DNA of 64,000 nt from an uncultured Maribacter sp. (GTDB lineage: Bacteria > Bacteroidota > Bacteroidia > Flavobacteriales > Flavobacteriaceae). Shown here one piece after another: positions 1 through 9,208 of the stretch (position 1 is the first letter of the stretch; every line of letters starts with the position of its first letter). Under the pieces are notes generated by a model. It searched no databases, was not told the DNA's origin, and saw nothing but the letters and a program-made list of their open reading frames with translations. The stretch spans positions 1-64,000 of the forward strand of contig NZ_CANMBB010000008.1 in NCBI RefSeq assembly GCF_947495965.1, in the 5' to 3' direction. The translations under genes and the position numbers were made by a program.

Positions 1-36
1 TCTTTTTACATAACCAATCTTTACGGGTGTTTTCAT
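1..36 (-). CDS. Start of a probable IS3-family OrfA transposase (partial)
   Basis: Only twelve codons are present (MKTPVKIGYVKR). The ATG at 34-36 follows the inverted repeat and palindrome directly. The basic start resembles the N-terminus of Bacteroidota IS3 OrfA helix-turn-helix proteins, but twelve residues cannot prove it. Confidence 0.45.
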   Translation of the reverse strand, partial: MKTPVKIGYVKR

Positions 37-77
37 TACACTAAAATTTTAGTGTATCGCTATTTCAGGACGGGACA
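1..77 (-). mobile_element. Left end of an IS3-like insertion sequence (runs off the window)
   Basis: Read on the minus strand, this end starts with TGTCCCGTCCTGAAATAGC (77 to 59) and is followed by a perfect 20-base palindrome (37-56) and an ATG at 36. A terminal TG, about 40 bases of leader and then a short basic ORF is the layout of the left end of IS3-family elements. The family is inferred from this layout and from the first residues of the ORF. The element continues outside the window, so neither its right end nor any target duplication can be checked. Confidence 0.6.
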
Positions 78-88
78 AGATTTAAAAG

Positions 89-119
89 AAAAACGCCAAG
101 TGATATGCTTGACGTTTTT
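89..119. terminator. Hairpin with A/T flanks between two IS ends
   Basis: AAAAACG-C-CAAG (89-100) pairs with CTTG-A-CGTTTTT (108-119) with one C/A mismatch and a 7-base loop. The A-run before and T-run after give a bidirectional terminator shape. It is the only structured part of the 53-base spacer between the two outward-facing IS ends. Confidence 0.5.
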
Positions 120-130
120 TATTAATAAAT

Positions 131-230
131 TGTCCCGTACTGAAATAGCAATACCCTACCTAGTATAATGGAACCATGTGTAAAACATAATATACCAAGT
201 GTACTAAAAAAGACTATATACTTTTTTTAG
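131..230 (+). mobile_element. Decayed end of a second, related IS
   Basis: Positions 131-149 repeat the inverted repeat of the left IS with one mismatch. The similarity continues inward (ATAC..CTA..TAGT.TAATG) to an ATG at 168-170, which corresponds to the OrfA start in the other copy. From that ATG the frame reads MEPCVK and then diverges, stopping at 228-230. It is best read as the remnant of an IS left end, possibly truncated by later deletion. No transposase domain remains. Confidence 0.5.
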
Positions 231-594
231 GTTCAATATTGGTTAATATATTTAACTCTGAAAATTGTTTGTATATAATTTGCTTTTCTTCAATAGTAAA
301 TTTTTTATCCTGAAACCAATCTATAGCTTTTATTTTTTCATTTTCAATTTGAGCTTCTCGTATAGCTTTTAAAGAAACTACATGCCAATGTGTAGCATAA
401 TCTCTATAAACAGAAAAGCCAATATCTTCCATTATATAAGACATTTTTGGATCATTTTTTAAACGTATTCCATTTTTTAAAATAGCAAGGGTTTTCGTTG
501 TCTTTTCAACTACGGAAAAAGTATATCTTGCCAGGTCTTCAAAACCATCTCTTTTAACATTATATACTTTATCTCCTATTTTAAGTTTTTCCAT
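214..594 (-). CDS. Hypothetical protein, 126 aa
   Basis: I do not recognise this protein. The first about 50 residues (KIGDKVYNVKRDGFEDLARYT, then a stretch rich in V/T/K) look like a small beta-barrel of the SH3/KOW type. The C-terminal half is charged and probably helical. There is no signal peptide or membrane segment, so it should be cytoplasmic. It lies beside IS remnants and is transcribed away from the PhnA-like gene, which suggests accessory DNA. The ATG at 592-594 is the only sensible start. It could be a recently acquired orphan gene. Confidence 0.6.
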   Translation of the reverse strand: MEKLKIGDKVYNVKRDGFEDLARYTFSVVEKTTKTLAILKNGIRLKNDPKMSYIMEDIGFSVYRDYATHWHVVSLKAIREAQIENEKIKAIDWFQDKKFTIEEKQIIYKQFSELNILTNIEPKKSI

Positions 595-792
595 AATCTA
601 TTTAATAAACAGCATTCAAAAATAAAATGTACTACTCATTCTAGCCATTATTTTCATTTAATTTTATAAACAAAATAGTATGCACATAATTAATTTATAA
701 ACTACAAAATATCAATCAATTATATTTATTTTATTATAATTTCAATTATTTTATTAAAATAAATGCACTTTTGCATTCTAATAAAATTAGGA
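595..792. other. AT-rich divergent intergenic region
   Basis: About 200 very AT-rich bases separate two divergent genes. They should hold both promoters, but I could not place a convincing Bacteroidota -7 box (TAnnTTTG). Confidence 0.4.
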
Positions 793-1371
793 ATGTCTTT
801 AGAGAGAGAAATAAATAAAAGGTCTGGCAGCAACTGTGAATTATGTAGTTCATCTGAAAATTTACAAGTTTATGCAATTACACCTCAAAAATTAGGGAAT
901 ATTAATGATAATATTCATGCTTGTTCTACATGTATAACACAAATAGAAGATTCTGCAGTTACAGATGCAAATCACTGGAGGTGTTTAAATGACAGTATGT
1001 GGAGTGAAGTTTCTGGAGTAAAAATTATTGCATGGAGAATGCTCTCAAGATTAAAAAAAGAAGGCTGGCCGCAAGACTTATTAGATATGATGTATTTAGA
1101 GGAAGAAGAGCTTAATTGGGCACAAGCAACAGGTGAAGGAGAAGATCCAGAAGACAAAGTTATTCACAGAGATAGTAATGGTGTTGTTATTAACGCAGGG
1201 GATAGTGTTGTTCTTATTAAAGATTTACCTGTAAAAGGATCTAGTATGGTTGCTAAAAGAGGCACTGCAGTTCGTAGAGTTTCTTTAGATCATGAAAATG
1301 CTGAATTTATTGAAGGAAAAGTAAATGGCATACAAATTGTTATAATTACAAAATATGTAAAAAAGATATAA
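793..1371 (+). CDS. PhnA/YjdM-like zinc-ribbon protein
   Basis: This 192-residue protein begins MSLEREINKRSGSNCELC. Two cysteine pairs, CELC and CSTC, form an N-terminal zinc ribbon. The C-terminal half has the RDSNGVVINAGDSVVLIKDL segment typical of the PhnA/YjdM SH3-like domain. The family is named after the E. coli phosphonate locus but is not part of the C-P lyase; its biochemical role is not established. The start at 793 is preferred over an in-frame ATG at 763 because the ten extra residues (MHFCILIKLG) are not family-like. The gene stands alone, ends in its own terminator, and probably belongs to the core genome rather than the polysaccharide locus. Confidence 0.85.
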   Translation: MSLEREINKRSGSNCELCSSSENLQVYAITPQKLGNINDNIHACSTCITQIEDSAVTDANHWRCLNDSMWSEVSGVKIIAWRMLSRLKKEGWPQDLLDMMYLEEEELNWAQATGEGEDPEDKVIHRDSNGVVINAGDSVVLIKDLPVKGSSMVAKRGTAVRRVSLDHENAEFIEGKVNGIQIVIITKYVKKI

Positions 1372-1387
1372 GTTGTAATATCTTTTT
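1360..1387 (+). terminator. Terminator after the PhnA-like gene
   Basis: AAAAAGATAT (1360-1369) pairs perfectly with ATATCTTTTT (1378-1387) around an 8-base loop. The stem overlaps the stop codon and ends in a T-run. Confidence 0.65.
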
Positions 1388-1428
1388 ATTGTAATCGTTT
1401 AATAATATACTAACTAAGATCAATTTAT

Positions 1429-2169
1429 ATGTTTAGTTTTTTTGAAAAGAAAAAATATTTAATAGACCATTTAAATGGCTTTACAGACATACATAATCAT
1501 ATTTTACCAGGGATTGACGATGGAGCAAAAACAGTAAAAGATTCTATAGAACTTATTAAAGGGTTTTCTGAATTTGGTGTTACTGATTTTATTGCAACAC
1601 CGCATATAATGTATAATTATTATCCAAACAATCGTGAAAGTATTTCTAAATCTCACGCAGAATTAAAGAATGGACTTATCTATAATAATATTAAAGATGT
1701 TTCTATTTCTATTTCTGCTGAACATATGATAGATTCTAATTTTGAAACTATTTTATTAAATAATGATATAATGCCTATAGAAAAAAACTATCTTTTAGTA
1801 GAAATGTCTTATTTGCAACCATCTATAAATTTTGAAAATGCTATTCAAAAAATTAAAGAAAAATCTTTATTTCCAATACTTGCACACCCGGAACGTTATG
1901 TGTACTTACACTCTAAATTTAACACTTATAACAAGTATAAAAACCAAGGAATTAAGTTTCAACTTAATTTACTTTCTTTAAGCAATTACTATGGTAAAGA
2001 AGTGCAACAAGCAGCATACAAACTTTTAAACGAAGATTTATTTGATTATGCTGGATCAGACATTCACAACATGCGACAATTAAAAAAATTAAAAGAAATA
2101 AAAATTTCAAATAAACAATTATATAAAATACTACCTATTATAAATAAAACAACACAAAGTTTTTATTAA
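1429..2169 (+). CDS. CpsB/CapC/YwqE-type tyrosine-protein phosphatase
   Basis: A 246-residue PHP-superfamily phosphatase. Metal-binding motifs are in the family order: D20-x-H22-x-H24 with LPGIDDGA following, TPH (H59), EH (H99), HPERY (H153) and D211-x-H213. These enzymes are Mn-dependent phosphotyrosine phosphatases that dephosphorylate the BY-kinase controlling capsule or exopolysaccharide polymerisation. The gene converges on the BY-kinase at 2228-4603 and shares a terminator with it, which supports that partner. It is soluble with no signal peptide. The length is normal for the family (about 240-255). Confidence 0.9.
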   Translation: MFSFFEKKKYLIDHLNGFTDIHNHILPGIDDGAKTVKDSIELIKGFSEFGVTDFIATPHIMYNYYPNNRESISKSHAELKNGLIYNNIKDVSISISAEHMIDSNFETILLNNDIMPIEKNYLLVEMSYLQPSINFENAIQKIKEKSLFPILAHPERYVYLHSKFNTYNKYKNQGIKFQLNLLSLSNYYGKEVQQAAYKLLNEDLFDYAGSDIHNMRQLKKLKEIKISNKQLYKILPIINKTTQSFY

Positions 2170-2171
2170 AT

Positions 2172-2211
2172 AAAAAGTCCTCTAAATAAGTTTTTATTTA
2201 GAGGACTTTTT
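2172..2211. terminator. Bidirectional terminator between phosphatase and BY-kinase genes
   Basis: A perfect 18-bp stem (2172-2189 with 2194-2211), GTTT loop, A-run at one side and T-run at the other. It can end both converging transcripts. Confidence 0.85.
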
Positions 2212-2227
2212 TTATTGATTTTTTAGA

Positions 2228-4603
2228 TTAGAATTTCCACCATTTTTTCACACTCTTCCCATAACCATATCCGTATTTTCCGCCATAGCCTAGGTTTGCT
2301 TCTTTTACATCATTAACTATAAAAGATAACCCATCTAATTTACCTTCTTCTTTTAGTTTTAAAGGAAATTCTAAAACTTTAGTTTCTGTAACACCAGCTC
2401 TTGTAACATATAATATATGATCTGCATAATCTGTAAGCAATAGAGTGTCTGTAACAACCATTAAAGGAGCAGTATCTACAATTACATAATCATATTTTAA
2501 AGAAACTTCTTCTAATAGGTTTTTCATTTTATCTTTCATTAATAACTCCGCAGGATTTGGAGGTATTTTTCCAGAATAAATTACATCAATAGTACTTGTG
2601 TGTACTAACATTGGATTAATTATATCTTTAGAGGATAAAGAATCGTCATAAAGAAATTCTGTTAAACCAGCGTCTTTATTTCTACTAGGCTTTCCTAATT
2701 TATCTACATCTTTAGTATTACTAAAAAATGTATATAATTTTGGATTTCTAATATCTGCACCAATTAATAACACTTTTTTATTGGTACTTGCCAAAATCAT
2801 TGTAAGATTAGAGGAAAGAAAAGTTTTTCCTTCTCCTGGCACACTAGAAGTTACAAAAATCACATTGTTTTTTTCAGATTTCTTTGAATTTATAAGATAG
2901 TCTAAATTAGTACGCAATATTCGTAAAGATTCACTTAAAACTGACCTGTCTTCTTTTTTAACTAAAAACTCATCTTTTTTAGAAAGTTTAGGCAGCTCTG
3001 CTAAAACTGGCACACCTTTTACTAATTTCTCTAAACCTGTTTTACTATGAATTTTGTTATCTAATAATTCTTGCACATAAATTATAGAAAATGGTATTAA
3101 GATTCCTAAAACTAAGCCTGCAAAATAAATTAATGGTATTTTAGGACTAACAGGTAAGGTTCCTGCTTGATAACCATAATCTATAACTTTAGACTTGGGA
3201 GAACTTGACGCTGCTGTAATTTGAGATTCTTCTCTTTTTTGTAATAGATATAAATAAAGAGATTCTGTAGTTTGTTGTTGTCTTGTAATATCCCTTAACT
3301 GTCTTTCATTTTTAGGTGCTGAGTAAATTTTAGAATTAATTCTAGACATTTGACCAGACAAACTATTAACCTGTAAACCTAGATTACGTTCCATTCCAGA
3401 TAAACTAGATTTCATACTTTCTTTTAATCCATTTAACTGCTGGTCTAAATTTACAATAATCGGATTTTGTTCGTTAGAACTCTTTAACAATCTATTTCTT
3501 TCTAAAATAAGTTCATTATATTTTGCAGTAGTATTTGCAATAGTAGGATCTGAAAGACCAACATTAGAAGGTAAAACCTCATAACCACTCTCTCCAGATA
3601 CATAATCTTTCATAGAAGACGCTATATTTAATTGGGTACGTGCATTCTCTAATTCTTGTCTGTTAGCAGCACCTACATTTAGTGCTATACTAGCTTCATT
3701 CGCAATATCTGTTACCCCTTTACTTGTTTTAAAATCTTGTGCAGATTGATCCACTGATGTTAAGTTTGTAGATATTTTTGTAATACGATCATTAATAAAC
3801 TTAGCTGTTTTGTCTGCTATTAATTGTTTATCTGCAAGAGCATTTTTATTGTAATTATTAATTAATGAGTTTAAAATATCTACCCCTCTAGAGCTTATAG
3901 GATCCGATAACGAAATATTTATAATATTGGATAATTCTGTAGCTGGTTCAATAATTATTTTTGCTTGATACCCTTCTGCCACTGCAAAAACTGGACTTAC
4001 ATTTACTCTTATCTTATTTCCTTTATGTTTTTCAAAATAAGGTAAGTTAGGTGTTATAACTATGTCTCCAATTTCTGTAGATATATTTTTTCCAAAAGAA
4101 TATGTTTTTACAGGACTATCCTCTTCAATAGTATACCCAAAAGTGGTATTCGATGATAGCTCAATAAAAAATTCGAAACCAGAAGAATATATAACAGAGT
4201 CAGACTCAATAAAATTTATATTAAAAGGTCTATTATTATATAGCTCAGTACTTTTTACATTTCCTAAATGAGTAACATTTACATTTAATTTTAATTCTTT
4301 AACAACATCAATAAAATTGGATCTAGAATTTAAAATTTCAATTTCATCTTCAATTTTATTTTTACCTCCAACACCTAGCATACTTAAATCACTAAATGCG
4401 GATAATTCTGAAGATGCGCCTTTTTCTTCTATAACCTGAATCTTTGCTTTTGCTTCATATTCTGGTGTTGCATATCTAATCTTTAAAAAAGCTAGTGTTA
4501 AACAAATAATAGCAGAAAGTAAAAACCACTTCCACTTTTTAGTATATGTTCCAATTAATTCTTTTAAATCTAATGTTTCTGATGAAAACTCTTGAGAACT
4601 CAT
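2228..4603 (-). CDS. Wzc-like polysaccharide co-polymerase / BY tyrosine kinase
   Basis: The 791-residue protein has the fused Wzz-plus-kinase form usual in Bacteroidota. Membrane helices lie near residues 26-42 and 490-510 and bound a long periplasmic coiled-coil region. The cytoplasmic kinase has Walker A GEGKT (590-594), Walker A' LLIGADIRNP (D617) and Walker B YVIVDTAPL (D710). The C-terminus ends in a glycine/tyrosine cluster with Y773, Y777, Y779 and Y781, the likely autophosphorylation sites. It controls chain length and export of the polysaccharide together with the Wza-like protein encoded just upstream (41 bases). The convergent PHP phosphatase is the likely antagonist. Confidence 0.93.
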   Translation of the reverse strand: MSSQEFSSETLDLKELIGTYTKKWKWFLLSAIICLTLAFLKIRYATPEYEAKAKIQVIEEKGASSELSAFSDLSMLGVGGKNKIEDEIEILNSRSNFIDVVKELKLNVNVTHLGNVKSTELYNNRPFNINFIESDSVIYSSGFEFFIELSSNTTFGYTIEEDSPVKTYSFGKNISTEIGDIVITPNLPYFEKHKGNKIRVNVSPVFAVAEGYQAKIIIEPATELSNIINISLSDPISSRGVDILNSLINNYNKNALADKQLIADKTAKFINDRITKISTNLTSVDQSAQDFKTSKGVTDIANEASIALNVGAANRQELENARTQLNIASSMKDYVSGESGYEVLPSNVGLSDPTIANTTAKYNELILERNRLLKSSNEQNPIIVNLDQQLNGLKESMKSSLSGMERNLGLQVNSLSGQMSRINSKIYSAPKNERQLRDITRQQQTTESLYLYLLQKREESQITAASSSPKSKVIDYGYQAGTLPVSPKIPLIYFAGLVLGILIPFSIIYVQELLDNKIHSKTGLEKLVKGVPVLAELPKLSKKDEFLVKKEDRSVLSESLRILRTNLDYLINSKKSEKNNVIFVTSSVPGEGKTFLSSNLTMILASTNKKVLLIGADIRNPKLYTFFSNTKDVDKLGKPSRNKDAGLTEFLYDDSLSSKDIINPMLVHTSTIDVIYSGKIPPNPAELLMKDKMKNLLEEVSLKYDYVIVDTAPLMVVTDTLLLTDYADHILYVTRAGVTETKVLEFPLKLKEEGKLDGLSFIVNDVKEANLGYGGKYGYGYGKSVKKWWKF

Positions 4604-4644
4604 TCTTATTATTAAGGTTTATAATATTTGACAATTAACTAGAA

Positions 4645-5415
4645 TTATCTTGTAAGAATTAAAACTGTAGAAGTTATTAATAAAGAAGCTATAGAAACCG
4701 CAATAGAAGCCCTATTATCCAAAGCAGAAGAAGTAACCGCAGATTTATTAGGCTCTACATAAACAACATCATTTTGTGTAAGGTAATACACTGGAGAGTT
4801 TAAAGCTTCCTTTTTAGTTAAATCAACTCTTGTATAAACTTTAGTTCCGTTAAAATCTCTTATTACCAAAACATTATCCCTCATACCTTTTATTGTTAAG
4901 TCATTTGCTAAACCTAATGCTTCAAGTATAGTTATTTGTTCTCCTGCTACCGGATAAGTTCCTGGTCTATTAACCTCTCCTAATACAGTAACTGAAAAGT
5001 TTTGCAACCTTATATTAACTATTGGATTTTTTAAGTATAAACTTAATTTGTCTTTAATTAATTCTTTTGTTTCCTCTGGAGATAAACCAACTATTTTTAT
5101 AGATCCTAATACTGGAAAATCTATTTCTCCATTTTTATCAATTATATAGTCTAATTGTTGCGGTAGCCCTCCTCCACTTTCTTCTCTACCTTTAAATAAA
5201 TTAAAAGGAAGACTTGCTTCTGGGTTTAAGGTAGATACGTTTATACTAACAACATCATCAATTTTAAATTTATTGGTATGTGAATTATCACTAACAATAG
5301 TTTCGTAGTCACTAGCATTTTGAAAATATACTACATCTTTTTTGGATCCACATGATCCAAAAAACAATACTACTGCAACTAATAAAATAGGAGCTAAAAA
5401 ATTCTTAATTGTCAT
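4645..5415 (-). CDS. Wza-like polysaccharide export lipoprotein
   Basis: A 256-residue outer-membrane export protein. The signal peptide ends in the lipobox FGSC with C22 as the lipidated residue. A Poly_export domain follows (about 40-130), then an SLBB-type segment (FSVTVLGEVNRPGTYPV, about 140-220). A hydrophobic C-terminal helix (about 238-254) fits the Wza outer-membrane helix. It would form the outer-membrane channel for the polysaccharide and work with the Wzc-like protein encoded next. It is much shorter than E. coli Wza (about 380), which is common in Bacteroidota. Confidence 0.9.
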   Translation of the reverse strand: MTIKNFLAPILLVAVVLFFGSCGSKKDVVYFQNASDYETIVSDNSHTNKFKIDDVVSINVSTLNPEASLPFNLFKGREESGGGLPQQLDYIIDKNGEIDFPVLGSIKIVGLSPEETKELIKDKLSLYLKNPIVNIRLQNFSVTVLGEVNRPGTYPVAGEQITILEALGLANDLTIKGMRDNVLVIRDFNGTKVYTRVDLTKKEALNSPVYYLTQNDVVYVEPNKSAVTSSALDNRASIAVSIASLLITSTVLILTR

Positions 5416-5457
5416 AATTAAAGTGTTTATTTATAATTTTACAAGGTTAATCAAAAT

Positions 5458-7395
5458 TTATGATTGTACAATTTTTAATGTGGACTTATCTGATTTTTCG
5501 TTTTTATTCTTTTCATCTAATTCACATAATTCTGAGTTATTAGAAACATATTCAGGAACTATTTTTTTCATTAATTTAACAGTATTACCATTAAAAAACA
5601 TATTTGTAATACATAGTTCATCAATACGAGAACGAACATCTACATAGTTTAAGTCTCTAACTTTACTAATTTTTATTTTTTTATGATAGGTTGGCAAAGT
5701 ATTTTCCCCATTAGCTAATAACTCTTCATATAATTTTTCTCCAGGTCTAAGCCCTGTAATTTTTATATCAATATCATCTGGGTAGTTTAACCCAGATAGT
5801 TTTATCATGTTTTTAGCTAAGTCAAAAATCTTAACAGATTCTCCCATATCAAAAATAAATATCTCTCCTCCTTCTCCCATTGCACCTGCTTCTAATACAA
5901 GTTGAGAAGCTTCCGGAATGGTCATAAAAAATCTGGTAACATCTTTATGCGTTAAAGTTAAAGGCCCTCCTTTTTCAATTTGTTTTCTAAATAAAGGAAT
6001 TACAGAACCATTAGAGCCTAAAACATTTCCAAACCTAGTAGTTATAAATTTAGTTTTCTTTTGTTGCTGCATACAACTTATATACATTTCTGCAATACGC
6101 TTACTTGCTCCCATTACATTAGTTGGGTTTACGGCTTTATCTGTTGATACAAACACAAATTTTTCTACATTATGAGCAATAGATAAATCTGCTACCGTTT
6201 TTGTTCCTGCAATATTAATTTTTATTGCCTCATAAGAATTATACTCCATTAAAGGAACATGTTTATAGGCCGCAGCATGAAAAACCATATTAGGTTTATG
6301 TTCGTCAAAAATATTGTTTAGTCTATTTTTATCTCTAACATCACTAACAATTGGCACAAAATTATGAAATCCGTTTTGTTTTAATTCTTGTTGCAAGTCG
6401 TACAAAGCAGATTCTGCTTGATCTATAATTATCAAAGATTTGTAATCGTAAGTACATATTTGTCTTACAATTTCACTTCCTATAGAGCCTGCGCCTCCTG
6501 TAACTAAAACGGTTTTACCTTTTAGTTCATTTTCAATTTTACTGTTTTTAATCGAAATAGGTGCTCTATCTAATAAATCCTCTATCTGTACTTGTTTAAT
6601 TTGAGAAACTTTTAGTTCTCCATTTATCCAATCATCAACTGGAGGTACAATTTTTACTTGCACAGGAAAATCTACTAAACCTTCTACTAGTTTTCGTAAT
6701 TTTTTTGATTTAATATTTTGCATAGAAAAAATTACCTCATTGATATTTTTTTCTAGTATAAAATTCTCTGTTAACTCTTTTTCATTATAAACTTTAACCC
6801 CATTTATATGCTTACCAGATTTTTTGTCATCTTTATCTACATAACCAACAACCCTTATAATTCCTTTAGAACTACTTGTTAATGCATTATGAGTTAATAT
6901 ACCTGATTCGCCTGCTCCATAAATTATAACATTTTTTGTTACTTTTAAATTCCTAATCATTAAATTGGTATACAAGGATTTAAAAATAAATCTTGACGCT
7001 GTTAAACCAATAAAGCTTAGTAAACTGTGTATAATAATAATAGAAAGTGGAATAGTAAAGTTATTTAAAATTGAAACTTCTCTATTTAGTAATACCATTG
7101 ATATCATTAATATACTAGCCAAGCATATAGCATTAAAAATATTATATATATCGCGTACACCTGTATGCCTTACTACACCTTTATAAGACCCTATAAAAAG
7201 AAAAGAAATAAGCGCTATAATTGTAACAATTGGTAATTGCACTAATAGTTTATTAATCTCAAAATCAAAAGAAAGATTAAAACGTATACAATATGCTAAA
7301 ACAAATGCTATACTAACAGTTAGTACATCTATAACTAAAACTACCCATTTAGATGCAAATTTTGTAACACTATTACTTAAAATATTTTGTATCAT
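5458..7395 (-). CDS. PglF/WbpM/CapD-type UDP-HexNAc 4,6-dehydratase, membrane-bound
   Basis: The 645-residue protein has four N-terminal membrane helices (about 17-37, 52-70, 87-103, 113-131), a first Rossmann domain (NVIIYGAGESG, about 155) and a second SDR domain with VTGGAGSIGSE (about 298-308). The active-site region is STDKAVNPTNVMGASK (417-432); like other long-chain members of this family it has MGASK in place of the usual YxxxK. The family converts UDP-GlcNAc to the 4-keto-6-deoxy sugar at the inner membrane. Its ATG overlaps the stop of the aminotransferase gene by four bases, so the two are translationally coupled and probably act in sequence. Confidence 0.92.
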   Translation of the reverse strand: MIQNILSNSVTKFASKWVVLVIDVLTVSIAFVLAYCIRFNLSFDFEINKLLVQLPIVTIIALISFLFIGSYKGVVRHTGVRDIYNIFNAICLASILMISMVLLNREVSILNNFTIPLSIIIIHSLLSFIGLTASRFIFKSLYTNLMIRNLKVTKNVIIYGAGESGILTHNALTSSSKGIIRVVGYVDKDDKKSGKHINGVKVYNEKELTENFILEKNINEVIFSMQNIKSKKLRKLVEGLVDFPVQVKIVPPVDDWINGELKVSQIKQVQIEDLLDRAPISIKNSKIENELKGKTVLVTGGAGSIGSEIVRQICTYDYKSLIIIDQAESALYDLQQELKQNGFHNFVPIVSDVRDKNRLNNIFDEHKPNMVFHAAAYKHVPLMEYNSYEAIKINIAGTKTVADLSIAHNVEKFVFVSTDKAVNPTNVMGASKRIAEMYISCMQQQKKTKFITTRFGNVLGSNGSVIPLFRKQIEKGGPLTLTHKDVTRFFMTIPEASQLVLEAGAMGEGGEIFIFDMGESVKIFDLAKNMIKLSGLNYPDDIDIKITGLRPGEKLYEELLANGENTLPTYHKKIKISKVRDLNYVDVRSRIDELCITNMFFNGNTVKLMKKIVPEYVSNNSELCELDEKNKNEKSDKSTLKIVQS

Positions 7396-8522
7396 TTTAT
7401 TTGTTTTTTGATTACACTAACCACTCTAGCTAAATCTTTTTTAGTTAAATTAGACCCACTTGGTAAACAAAGTCCCCTTTCAAATAGGGTATTAGATGTA
7501 CCATTGGTATAGCTTGGGTTATTAATAAAAATTGGTTGTAAATGCATTGGTTTCCACAATGGCCTAGATTCTATATTTACTTTTAAAAGTGCTAATCTAA
7601 TTTTCTCTCTTATTTCAAATGATGGAGTTAAAATGCAACTTAACCATCTATTTGAAAAATAGTTTTCTGGCTCATCTAAGAATTCTATTTCGCTAAATTT
7701 TTGTAAGTTTTCATAATAAAATTGATAATTAGCTCTTCTGGAAGCTACGCGACTATCTAGCACTTGCATTTGTCCTCGTCCTATTCCTGCTAGTATATTA
7801 CTCATCCTATAATTAAATCCAATACTGGAATGCTCATAATGTGGCTCATTATCTCTTGCTTGTGTTGCTAAGAAAACAGCTTTTTCTTTAATATTACTTT
7901 TCTTTGTAATTAATGCTCCTCCTCCAGATGTTGTAATAATTTTGTTCCCGTTAAAAGAAAATATTCCAATATCTCCAAAACTACCACACTTTACACCATA
8001 AAAAGAACTTCCTAAAGCTTCAGCACTATCTTCTACAATTGGGATATTAAATTCTTTAGCAACTTCATTTATTTCTCTCACCTTATATGGCATGCCGTAC
8101 AAATGAACAGCGACAATTGCTTTTGGCTTTTTTCCTTTTAATATTCTATCTTCTATTGCTTCTCTTAATAATATTGGAGATATATTCCAAGTATCCTCTT
8201 CGCTATCAATAAAAACAGGAGTAGCTCCTAAATAAATAATAGGGTTTGCCGATGCAGAAAAAGTAAAACTTTGACATAAAACTTCGTCTCCCAAAGAAAC
8301 CCCTAAAATTTGTAACGCTAAGTGTATTGCTGCTGTTCCTGAACTTAATGCAGCAACATGTACATTGTTATTTATATATTGTTGTATTGAATTTTCAAAC
8401 TCGTTTACATTAGGCCCTAACGGAGCCACCCAATTTGTATCGAATGCTTCTTTTACATAATACTGCTCTGTATCTCCTATGTGTGGAGATGAAAGCCAAA
8501 TTTTCTCTTCTTTTAAACTCAT
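7392..8522 (-). CDS. DegT/DnrJ/EryC1/StrS sugar aminotransferase (PglE-like)
   Basis: A 376-residue PLP enzyme. The internal-aldimine lysine is K194 in SFNGNKIITTSGGGA and the PLP-N1 aspartate region is VEDSAEALGS (D165). The C-terminal SRPLWKPMHLQPIF segment is typical of enzymes aminating UDP-4-keto sugars. Given the coupled PglF-like dehydratase, the likely product is a UDP-4-amino-4,6-dideoxy-HexNAc. The exact stereochemistry cannot be told from sequence. It is the first gene of the leftward run 8522 to 2228. Confidence 0.9.
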   Translation of the reverse strand: MSLKEEKIWLSSPHIGDTEQYYVKEAFDTNWVAPLGPNVNEFENSIQQYINNNVHVAALSSGTAAIHLALQILGVSLGDEVLCQSFTFSASANPIIYLGATPVFIDSEEDTWNISPILLREAIEDRILKGKKPKAIVAVHLYGMPYKVREINEVAKEFNIPIVEDSAEALGSSFYGVKCGSFGDIGIFSFNGNKIITTSGGGALITKKSNIKEKAVFLATQARDNEPHYEHSSIGFNYRMSNILAGIGRGQMQVLDSRVASRRANYQFYYENLQKFSEIEFLDEPENYFSNRWLSCILTPSFEIREKIRLALLKVNIESRPLWKPMHLQPIFINNPSYTNGTSNTLFERGLCLPSGSNLTKKDLARVVSVIKKQIK

Positions 8523-9208
8523 TATTATAGAAGTAATGTTTTTAGTTTAAGTCTAACTCAAAAATTAAACAATTATTATAAAAAACAAAATTACCATGAT
8601 TTTAAATAACAAAAGACTAGAACCACCATAAATCGTTAAATATTCTTAAAAAATCGGTTAAGGGTATTGTAAGAAAAAGTTAACCTATTTTTAAACCCTT
8701 TAACTATCTTATAATTAACAAAGCTGTATTAAATTAATGATTTTATTAATTATATCATAAAAAGCTTATAGTTAATATGCTAAAAGCTTTATTTTCTACT
8801 AAAGAACACTATATTTTAGTTGGAAATAAAGATTAATAAGTAACAAATTTTAAATTTTCTATTTAAACAAAATTCAGAAGTACATAGTAACCCTACAAGG
8901 CTAAATTTTAACCCTTTAACGGAAAAACCTTACAACATAAATAATATTAATAGATAAAATTAAAACTTTACTTTCATATTTATAATTTTACAAAAATTAA
9001 AAGCTAATTATACTATAATATTTTGTCTAATTTGGAATTTACAAATAATGTAATATTTAATAAATTTTAAACTAATTCTAATAAACAATAATACTACATT
9101 AAGCTCGTTAATCTTTTTAATTAGAGAATATAAATTAAACAAACTATAAACAAAAGCTCTTAGAAGAGAAAATTTGGGAAAATACTCCTAAAATTAAAAC
9201 AACAAATA
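8523..9208. other. Long divergent intergenic region
   Basis: These 686 AT-rich bases separate the leftward aminotransferase run from the rightward dehydrogenase run. I found no ORF or RNA gene. Two copies of an AACCCTTTAAC motif (8694-8704 and 8910-8920) and a related GGTTAAGGGTA (8656-8666, reversed half-match) stand out from the A/T background. Promoters for both directions should lie here. Confidence 0.5.

Noticed and set aside
37-56. 20-base perfect palindrome as an operator for a chromosomal regulator
   Set aside because: It lies between the IS inverted repeat and the OrfA ATG, so it is better explained as part of the IS leader.
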